A stretch of DNA of 43,246 bases from an uncultured Pelagibacteraceae bacterium. Lineage in GTDB: Bacteria; Pseudomonadota; Alphaproteobacteria; Pelagibacterales; Pelagibacteraceae. Positions 37,338-43,246 of this stretch are shown one piece after another. The DNA is taken from assembly GCA_902624535.1 (NCBI GenBank), contig CACNYF010000007.1, positions 1 to 43,246 on the forward strand, written 5' to 3'. Within the stretch, counting starts at the first letter, position 1. Each line of letters begins with the position of its first letter. The notes under the pieces were generated by a model that saw only the letters and a list, made by a program, of their open reading frames with translations, had not been told where the DNA came from and ran no database searches. The position numbers were made by a program, and so were the translations under genes.

Positions 37338-38162
37338 TTACCATTTAGCTGTTGGTGGTAAAGACATGAGTATAGCTTCAACATTTCCACCAGTTTGTAA
37401 ACCAAATTTTGTCCCCCTATCATGTAATAAATTAAATTCAACGTATCTACCTCTTTTTTTGTATTGGATTTCTTTATCTTTAATTGTCCATTTTAATTTG
37501 TTTTTTTTCTCAATTATTTCATTAGAAATATTTTTAAAACTTATTCCGACTTCTCTCACAAAAGAAAAATCTTTTTCCCAATTATTTTTTTTATAATCAA
37601 AAAAAATTCCACCAATACCTCTTGGCTCTTTCCTATGCGGTAAATAAAAATATTCATCACACCACTTTTTATATTTTTTGTAATAATTTTTGTTGTGTTT
37701 ATCGCATGATTTTTTTATTTCTGAATGAAACCAATTTTCTAATTTCTCATCTTTCATACAAGGTGTAACATCCATTCCACCTCCAAACCAACCAAATGAA
37801 GTAACTATATACCTCGTGTTAAAATGCATTGCAGGCACATGAGGATTTTTCATATGCATAACAACAGATATTCCAGATGCCCAAAATTTAGAACTCTTTT
37901 TAGTGCCTGGAACTTTATTTTTAAATTCTTTTGAAAATTTTCCATAAACTTCTGAAAAATTTACTCCTACTTTGTCAAAAATTTTACCATTTTCTAAAAT
38001 TCTGTATTGTCCGCCACCTTCATCATTACTTTTACTTCTATTCCAATTCGTAATTTTAAATTTAGTTTTTTTGCCCTCTTTTTCCTCTATTTCTCTACAA
38101 AGCACTTCTTGTAAAGTTTTAAACCAATTTTTTGCTAATTTCTTTTTTATGTATTGATCCAT
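37338..38162 (-). CDS. hemF: Oxygen-dependent coproporphyrinogen III oxidase
   Basis: Converts coproporphyrinogen III to protoporphyrinogen IX with O2. The 274 residues carry family motifs NPHVPAMHFNTRY, WFGGGMDVTP, YLPHRKEPRGIGGIFFD and, at the end, GRYVEFNLLHDRGTKFGL with QTGGNVEAILMSLPP. The O2-dependent form suits an obligate aerobe. It abuts trmL without a spacer. Confidence 0.97.
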   Translation of the reverse strand: MDQYIKKKLAKNWFKTLQEVLCREIEEKEGKKTKFKITNWNRSKSNDEGGGQYRILENGKIFDKVGVNFSEVYGKFSKEFKNKVPGTKKSSKFWASGISVVMHMKNPHVPAMHFNTRYIVTSFGWFGGGMDVTPCMKDEKLENWFHSEIKKSCDKHNKNYYKKYKKWCDEYFYLPHRKEPRGIGGIFFDYKKNNWEKDFSFVREVGISFKNISNEIIEKKNKLKWTIKDKEIQYKKRGRYVEFNLLHDRGTKFGLQTGGNVEAILMSLPPTAKW

Positions 38163-38639
38163 TTAACCTAACTGTCTTATAAATTCTGAAGCCCCAATAG
38201 CCACTGATATTGAAATGTTTAACGATCTTTTATTTTTTAGCATTGGAATCTTAATTCTTTCATTAACCCTAGAATGTACATCTTCTGGAACACCAGCACT
38301 TTCTCTGCCAAAGAGCAATATATCATTACGCTTAAATTTAAACTTTGTATAAACTTTGCTAGCTTTTGTCGTCATTAAAACTATTCTATTTTTACTATTT
38401 TCATCAAAGAATTCTTTAGGGCTCTTGTAAAATTTAATTTCACTGTAATTTAAATAATCCATAACAACTCTCTTGAACCTTTTATCGCTAAATAAAAACC
38501 CACAAGGTTCAATGATTTCTAAACTAGCCCCTAGGCAAGAACAAGTTCGAATAATTGAAGCTGTATTTTGAGGAATATCCGGCTGATATAGAGCTACTTT
38601 TGGACCGTGTTTTAAAGGTTTCTGTGTCATTGTTACCAT
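38163..38639 (-). CDS. trmL: tRNA (cytidine/uridine-2'-O-)-methyltransferase TrmL-like
   Basis: A small SPOUT methylase that modifies the wobble base of certain leucine tRNAs. It has 158 residues (ATG at 38639; another ATG at 38630 begins MTQKPL). Motifs are VALYQPDIPQNTASIIRTC, the motif 2 LLFGRESAGVPE and the knot motif IPMLKNKRSLNISISVAIG. It is divergent from petA across a 60-bp gap with a palindrome. Confidence 0.9.
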   Translation of the reverse strand: MVTMTQKPLKHGPKVALYQPDIPQNTASIIRTCSCLGASLEIIEPCGFLFSDKRFKRVVMDYLNYSEIKFYKSPKEFFDENSKNRIVLMTTKASKVYTKFKFKRNDILLFGRESAGVPEDVHSRVNERIKIPMLKNKRSLNISISVAIGASEFIRQLG

Positions 38640-38655
38640 AGAAATATCTCTTTTT

Positions 38656-38677
38656 TATTATATGAAATCATATAATA
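38656..38677. promoter_or_regulatory. 22-bp palindrome with TATAAT on both strands (petA/trmL divergent region)
   Basis: Perfect 10-bp arms (38656-38665 and 38668-38677) flank a 2-base centre. Each arm contains TATAAT read outward: 38671-38676 on plus toward petA and 38657-38662 on minus toward trmL. It may be a bidirectional promoter core or an operator. -35 matches are weak on both sides, and AT-rich palindromes can arise by chance. Confidence 0.4.
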
Positions 38678-38699
38678 CCAAAGATATAAAATATTAAAG

Positions 38700-39221
38700 A
38701 TGTCAGACCAAAAAGACGAAAAAAAGACCAATAGAAGAGATTTCTTGTTTACTGCAACTACAGCTGCTGGCGCTGTTGGAGTAGGCGCTGCTGTTTGGCC
38801 ATTAGTTGATCAAATGAACCCGGATGCCTCTGTAAAAGCATTAGCAAGCACAGAAGTAGATGTGGGTTCAATGCAACCTGGACAATCTTTAACGGTTCTT
38901 TGGAGAGGTAAACCTGTTTTTATAAAGAGAAGAACGGATGATGAAATTAAAAAAGCGAGAGCAGTTGATATTAATGATCTTAAGCATCCTGAAAAAGATG
39001 AAGATAGAGCAAAAAATCCTGAATGGTTAGTGATGCTTGGGATTTGTACTCATCTAGGATGTGTTCCATTAACAGATAAAGGTGATTATGATGGTTGGTT
39101 TTGTCCTTGCCATGGATCTCATTACGATACATCTGGTAGAATTAGAAAAGGACCGGCTCCGACAAACATGGAGATACCTAAATACGAATTTGTAAATACT
39201 AATACGATTAAGATTGGATAA
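38700..39221 (+). CDS. petA: Ubiquinol-cytochrome c reductase Rieske iron-sulfur subunit
   Basis: Passes electrons from ubiquinol to cytochrome c1. The 173-residue protein has a twin-arginine signal (NRRDFLF, Arg12-Arg13) and an uncleaved membrane helix (about 17-37). The [2Fe-2S] ligands are Cys116 and His118, Cys135 and His138, and Cys121/Cys137 form the stabilising disulfide in the CTHLGC and CPCHG boxes. It is the first gene of the petABC operon and is two bases from petB. Confidence 0.98.
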   Translation: MSDQKDEKKTNRRDFLFTATTAAGAVGVGAAVWPLVDQMNPDASVKALASTEVDVGSMQPGQSLTVLWRGKPVFIKRRTDDEIKKARAVDINDLKHPEKDEDRAKNPEWLVMLGICTHLGCVPLTDKGDYDGWFCPCHGSHYDTSGRIRKGPAPTNMEIPKYEFVNTNTIKIG

Positions 39222-39223
39222 AT

Positions 39224-40495
39224 ATGAGTGATCACGAATACACACCTAGTTCAAAATTTGGTAAATGGTTTAATGATAGATTGCCTTTGCTTACATTGGC
39301 AAATCACTTAACAGATTACCCTACACCAAAAAATTTAAATTACTGGTGGACCTTTGGTGGGATATTAACTTTTTGCTTAATTACCCAAATAGTTACAGGA
39401 TTAGTTTTAGCTATGCATTACATTGCTCATGCAGATATGGCATTCAGCAGTGTTGAACATATAATGAGAGATGTGAATTATGGGTGGTTGTTAAGATATG
39501 TTCACGCAAATGGTGCTTCTATGTTTTTCCTAGCAGTTTATATTCATATTTTTAGATCTTTATTTTATGGATCATATAAATCTCCTAGAGAAATAATTTG
39601 GATACTTGGAATTATAATTTATTTGCTAATGATGGCGGCTGCTTTTATGGGATATGTTCTTCCTTGGGGACAAATGAGTTTTTGGGGAGCAACAGTAATA
39701 ACCAATTTATTTAGCGCAATCCCACTTGTGGGGGAAAGTATAACAACTTGGTTATGGGGCGGTTACTCAGTTGACAATCCAACTCTAACAAGATTTTTTA
39801 CTCTTCATTACTTGATACCGTTTTTAATACTAGGGCTTGTGGTACTTCACATATGGGCGTTACATGTTCCTGGAAATAACAATCCAGTTGGTATTGATAT
39901 TAAAAAACCTTCTAAAGATACAGTTCCGTTTCATCCATATATCGTAATTAAAGATGCTTTTGCGTTATTAATGTTTTGTATTGTTTTTGCGTTGTTTGTA
40001 TTTTATCAGCCAAATATTTTAGGACATGCTGATAATTATATCGAGGCGGATCCACTTGTAACTCCTGCTCATATAGTTCCTGAGTGGTACTTATTACCTT
40101 TTTATGCGATCTTAAGATCTGTTCCTGATAAACTTATGGGTGTTGTCGCTATGTTATCAGCTATTTTAATTTTAGCTGCTTTACCATGGTTAGATACTTC
40201 AAAAGTTAGATCAGCGGTTTTTAGACCGTTATTTAGACAGTTCTACTGGATCTTGGTAGCTGATGTTTTAATTCTTGGGTATGTAGGAGCGATGCCAGCT
40301 GAAGGATTGTACTTGTTAATTGCAAGAGTTGCTACAGCATATTACTTTGCGCATTTTTTGATTATTCTTCCAGTTTTAGGATGGAAAGAGAAAACTACTC
40401 CGCTGCCTTTGAGTATTACCGAACCAGTTTTAGGAGGTTCGCCAAATTTAGCTGCAGCAAGGAGTGATGAAAAAATAGAAAAAACAATAAAGTGA
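39224..40495 (+). CDS. petB: Cytochrome b of the bc1 complex
   Basis: Holds hemes bL and bH and the Qo and Qi sites. The 423 residues have eight helices. Axial histidines lie in HYIAHAD...VHANGAS...YIHIFR and in [20 protein letters not shown]. The Qo motif is seen as PEWY. Its stop overlaps the petC start (GTGA). The C-terminal tail ([14 protein letters not shown]) is short and polar. Confidence 0.98.
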   Translation: MSDHEYTPSSKFGKWFNDRLPLLTLANHLTDYPTPKNLNYWWTFGGILTFCLITQIVTGLVLAMHYIAHADMAFSSVEHIMRDVNYGWLLRYVHANGASMFFLAVYIHIFRSLFYGSYKSPREIIWILGIIIYLLMMAAAFMGYVLPWGQMSFWGATVITNLFSAIPLVGESITTWLWGGYSVDNPTLTRFFTLHYLIPFLILGLVVLHIWALHVPGNNNPVGIDIKKPSKDTVPFHPYIVIKDAFALLMFCIVFALFVFYQPNILGHADNYIEADPLVTPAHIVPEWYLLPFYAILRSVPDKLMGVVAMLSAILILAALPWLDTSKVRSAVFRPLFRQFYWILVADVLILGYVGAMPAEGLYLLIARVATAYYFAHFLIILPVLGWKEKTTPLPLSITEPVLGGSPNLAAARSDEKIEKTIK

Positions 40496-41274
40496 TTAAA
40501 TTAAAAAATATTTTATTTGTATTAATATTCTCTATTATCGTACTAAATTCATCTAACTCTGCTGAAAAATCACCTCCTTTTTTAGAGACTAAATGGACTT
40601 TCAAAGGTCTCTTTGGAAAATTCGATAGAGCATCCCTGCAAAGAGGTTATCAAGTGTATACAGAAGTATGTGCATCTTGTCATTCTATGAAATATTTAAC
40701 CTATAGAAATTTAGCAGAAAGGGGTGGACCAGAATTTTCTGAAGCAGAGGCCAAAGCAATAGCTGCAAGTTTTGAGGTAACAGATGGCCCTGACAGCACT
40801 GGAGAAATGTTTGTAAGACCAGCCAAATTATCTGATAAATTTGTAATGCCATATGCTAATGAGCAAGAAGCCAAAGCTGCTAATGGTGGTGCTTATCCAC
40901 CAGACATGTCTGTTCTAGTTAAGGCAAGAAAGGGTGGAGCAGATTATATTTATTCCTTATTGCTAGGATATTCTGAACCACCGGCGGGTGTAGAACTTGA
41001 TGATGGTGTTTATTACAATAAGTATATGTATGGTAATAAAATTAAAATGCCAGCTCCTTTATCTGATGATTTAATTGAGTATACAGATGGAACAAAAGCT
41101 ACAGCTGAGCAAATGTCTAAAGATGTTACAAATTTTCTTATGTGGTCAGCAGAACCACATTTAGAGCAAAGACATAAAACAGGATTTAGAGTTATAGCTT
41201 ATTTGATAATATTGACTGTATTGGTTTACTTTACAATGAAGAAGATATGGTCACGTGTTGAACCTAAAGTTTAG
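40492..41274 (+). CDS. petC: Cytochrome c1 of the bc1 complex
   Basis: Carries covalent heme c and hands electrons to cytochrome c. The 260 residues start with a GTG codon overlapping the petB stop. A signal peptide (about 1-23) is followed by the heme-binding C60-A-S-C63-H64. The probable axial Met lies in [10 protein letters not shown]-terminal anchor helix (about 232-250) is followed by MKKIWSRV. The 3' end overlaps the convergent ychF by 24 bp. Confidence 0.97.
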   Translation: MIKLKNILFVLIFSIIVLNSSNSAEKSPPFLETKWTFKGLFGKFDRASLQRGYQVYTEVCASCHSMKYLTYRNLAERGGPEFSEAEAKAIAASFEVTDGPDSTGEMFVRPAKLSDKFVMPYANEQEAKAANGGAYPPDMSVLVKARKGGADYIYSLLLGYSEPPAGVELDDGVYYNKYMYGNKIKMPAPLSDDLIEYTDGTKATAEQMSKDVTNFLMWSAEPHLEQRHKTGFRVIAYLIILTVLVYFTMKKIWSRVEPKV

Positions 41275-42324
41275 AACATCCCCATCTTTAACGATATAAT
41301 CTTTACCTTCTAATCTCATTTTACCGTTTTCTCTTGATTTTAACCAACCACCACTACCAACGAAATCTTGATAAGACACAGTTTCTGCTCTTATAAAGCC
41401 TTTTTCAAAATCTGTATGAATTATACCTGCGGCTTGAGGTGCCATGCAATTTTTGTTGATTGTCCAAGCCCTTGTCTCCTCAACTCCTGAGGTAAAAAAA
41501 GTCTCTAAAGATAAAAGTTCATATCCTTTTTTGATTAATAAATTTAATCCAGTATCATCAACGTTAATCATTTTCATATAGTTTTTTCTTTCTTCATTTT
41601 CTAGTTCATTTAATTGATTTTCTATTTCAGCAGAAATAGTTAGAGTGTTTTTAGAACCATATTTTTCAATAAAACTTTTTGTATAATCGTTGCCTTTATC
41701 AATGCTATTTTCATCAACATTACAAACATACAATTTAGGCTTTATTGACAATAATCCTGACAATTTAACATCTTTTTTATCAAATTCATCGTATAATTTA
41801 TTTATATCATTATTATCATTAATCAAATTCTGCGCTCTTTCTAGAATTTGGTTTTGATTTTCATCGTTGTTTTTTTTATTTTTCTTATCTAGTCTTTTTT
41901 GAATAGATTCCAAATCTGCTAAAGACATTTCTGTTTCAATTATTTCTAAATCTCTAATTGGATCAACTGTTGGATTTACATTCTGAATATCATCAGAATC
42001 AAAACACCTAATTAAATGAATAACAGCATCAACTTCTCTTATGTGGGATAAGAATTTATTACCCAATCCTTCACCTTTGGAGGCTCCTTCGACTAATCCT
42101 GCTATATCAACAAAAGATATTGTAGTATTTATTTTTTTTTTTGAATTTGAAATTTTAACCAATTCATCTAACCTATAATCTGGCACAGGAACTACGCCTA
42201 TATTTGGATCTATCGTACAGAAAGGAAAATTTGCTGCTTGGGCTTTGCTTGAATTTGTAAGTGCATTAAATAAAGTAGATTTACCAACGTTTGGTAAACC
42301 AACTATACCACACTTAAAACCCAT
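41251..42324 (-). CDS. ychF: Ribosome-associated ATPase/GTPase YchF (Obg family)
   Basis: A P-loop NTPase that binds ribosomes and prefers ATP. Its 357 residues show the P-loop GLPNVGKST at 9-17, DIAGLVEGASKGEGLGN, the altered G4 motif NVDE typical of YchF, a coiled-coil insertion (about 128-190) and a C-terminal TGS domain. It abuts pth directly. The pth-ychF pairing is common among proteobacteria. Confidence 0.96.
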   Translation of the reverse strand: MGFKCGIVGLPNVGKSTLFNALTNSSKAQAANFPFCTIDPNIGVVPVPDYRLDELVKISNSKKKINTTISFVDIAGLVEGASKGEGLGNKFLSHIREVDAVIHLIRCFDSDDIQNVNPTVDPIRDLEIIETEMSLADLESIQKRLDKKNKKNNDENQNQILERAQNLINDNNDINKLYDEFDKKDVKLSGLLSIKPKLYVCNVDENSIDKGNDYTKSFIEKYGSKNTLTISAEIENQLNELENEERKNYMKMINVDDTGLNLLIKKGYELLSLETFFTSGVEETRAWTINKNCMAPQAAGIIHTDFEKGFIRAETVSYQDFVGSGGWLKSRENGKMRLEGKDYIVKDGDVLNFRFNT

Positions 42325-42885
42325 TTAATTATTGTTAACTTTGCTTGAGAATAAATCTAATTTTTTATCTATTAAAATAGCAATAGAGTCTATTATATTG
42401 TGAGTAATTTTTTCTAAGTGTTCTTGTTCATCATCAGAAAAATCATTTAAAACAAAGTCTGATACAGACATTTTATTCTCTGGCTTTCCAATCCCGATCC
42501 TCACTCTTGAATAGTCTTTTCCGATAAATTTATCAATTGAAGCAACTCCATTGTGACCTGCACTTGATCCACCAAATTTTGCCTTTATTTTTCCAAACTC
42601 TACATCTAAATCATCATGAAAAACAATCACATCTTCTGCATCTATTTTGAAATATTCAAGCAATTCTCTGATACATATCCCTGAGTTGTTCATAAAGGTC
42701 AGAGGTTTGATGGCATAAATTTTCTTTTCCCCAATATTACCTGTTGTAAGTAAACCCTTAAATTTTGGCTTTTGCTTTGAAAGACCAAATTTTTGATTTA
42801 TGGCATCTACAACTTTAAAACCTATATTATGTCTATTATTATGACTGTTTGGGGTTGGATTGCCCAAACCTACGAGTAACAACAT
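42325..42885 (-). CDS. pth: Peptidyl-tRNA hydrolase
   Basis: Releases tRNA from stalled peptidyl-tRNA. The 186-residue protein has the full active-site set in Pth order: Asn9 (GLGNP), His19 (NNRHNIGF), Asn67 in FMNNSG, Asp92 in FHDDLD and Asn112 (SAGHNG). It follows rplY by 28 bp. Confidence 0.97.
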   Translation of the reverse strand: MLLLVGLGNPTPNSHNNRHNIGFKVVDAINQKFGLSKQKPKFKGLLTTGNIGEKKIYAIKPLTFMNNSGICIRELLEYFKIDAEDVIVFHDDLDVEFGKIKAKFGGSSAGHNGVASIDKFIGKDYSRVRIGIGKPENKMSVSDFVLNDFSDDEQEHLEKITHNIIDSIAILIDKKLDLFSSKVNNN

Positions 42886-42913
42886 TTTATTTTATTATTA
42901 TTTTCACAGATTA

Positions 42914-43246
42914 TTATTTTTTCTCTGCTGCAGCTTTTCCTTCTTCTTTTCCTTTATCACCATCTGCAGCTTTTTCTGCACCTTCTTCAGGTTTAGCGTC
43001 TCCATCCGCAGCTGCCTCCGCAGTTTCTCCACCTTCTCCCTCAGCTTCTGCTGGTTTTTCAGGTTCTTTAACAACTGTTGGTGCTGCTACTGTCGCTATT
43101 ACAAAATCTCTTCCTTGAATTGTAGGTGTTACATTTTCAGGTAAATTTATAAAAGATATTTTAATACTTGCTCCAATATCTAAGTTATTTAGATCTACAA
43201 CTAACTCTGTTGGTATATTTTCTGTAGGACATCTTAATTCAACTTT
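42914..43246 (-). CDS. rplY: 50S ribosomal protein L25 (Ctc/TL5 form), partial
   Basis: I read 110 C-terminal codons of this gene on the minus strand. It ends with two consecutive TAA stops (42914-42916, then 42911-42913), and the N-terminus lies beyond 43246. The visible part is the TL5-type domain (IPTELVVDLNNLDIGASIKISFINLPENVTP in pieces), then a long low-complexity tail rich in Ala, Glu, Gly, Asp and Lys ending in KK. It binds 5S rRNA. The rplY-pth-ychF order is a conserved bacterial neighbourhood and supports the call. Confidence 0.9.
   Translation of the reverse strand, partial: KVELRCPTENIPTELVVDLNNLDIGASIKISFINLPENVTPTIQGRDFVIATVAAPTVVKEPEKPAEAEGEGGETAEAAADGDAKPEEGAEKAADGDKGKEEGKAAAEKK

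Noticed and set aside
42849..43144. Ser/Ala/Phe-rich open frames on the plus strand
   Set aside because: They are antisense to the rplY tail and pth. Their composition is the mirror of the Ala/Glu/Lys repeats, and no family pattern is seen.

Overview
The window reads as a piece of a streamlined marine alphaproteobacterial chromosome, almost certainly of the SAR11 clade (Candidatus Pelagibacter or a close relative). The reasons are very low GC, lysine/asparagine/isoleucine-rich proteins, almost no intergenic DNA, many 1-14 bp gene overlaps, alphaproteobacterial gene orders (rnhB-ccrM, F0 ATP synthase genes with split b/b', the cox operon with ctaB-ctaG-coxC-SURF1), a GANTC methylase, and a crtI-crtB-crtY-blh retinal operon. 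No insertion sequences, prophage, CRISPR, rRNA or plasmid functions are visible, and no stretch over 300 bp lacks a gene. Apart from the cut genes at the two ends (lpxK and rplY), every gene looks intact.

Layout. 1-4499 (minus): ubiA, an MsbA-like exporter, waaA and lpxK, joined by 1-nt stop/start overlaps (ubiquinone and lipid A/Kdo assembly). 4549-4956 (plus): lone DUF2721-like membrane protein. 4946-7439 (minus): quinone oxidoreductase, pirin, HAD dehalogenase. 7457-15578 (plus): rsmE, then the aa3 cytochrome oxidase operon (coxB, coxA, ctaB, a 41-aa CoxF-like protein, ctaG, coxC, surf1), thrC and a peroxiredoxin. 15609-22354 (minus): crtI, crtB, crtY, blh, an unlisted 57-aa membrane protein, ispH, thrB, rnhA. 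This makes retinal from phytoene and joins it to the last step of isoprenoid precursor synthesis. 22403-28384 (minus): dciA-like, DsbA-like, a very short smc, then the F0 genes atpI-B-E-F'-F. 28385-30498 (plus): mutY and a FAD monooxygenase. 30495-32946 (minus): uracil-DNA glycosylase, rnhB, ccrM. 32957-36861 (plus): TPR protein, ispE, tRNA-Gln(UUG), cca. 36858-38639 (minus): trmL, hemF, greA. 38700-41274 (plus): petA-petB-petC (bc1 complex). 41251-43246 (minus): rplY (partial), pth, ychF.

Together the genes cover most of an aerobic, light-assisted energy system: ubiquinone synthesis (ubiA), bc1 and aa3 oxidase with assembly factors, the F0 part of ATP synthase, heme synthesis (hemF, ctaB), and retinal for a proteorhodopsin encoded elsewhere. 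A second theme is genome maintenance between about 24.7 and 33 kb (smc, dciA, mutY, ccrM, rnhB, UDG).

The points most worth a second look are the SMC with no recognisable hinge, the cca gene starting 3 nt after a tRNA-Gln whose CCA is encoded, the 57-aa protein between blh and ispH, a hairpin made of two GANTC sites in front of ccrM, and a GC-rich palindromic element in the only spaced convergent junction (15579-15608). I found no clear previously undescribed multi-gene system.
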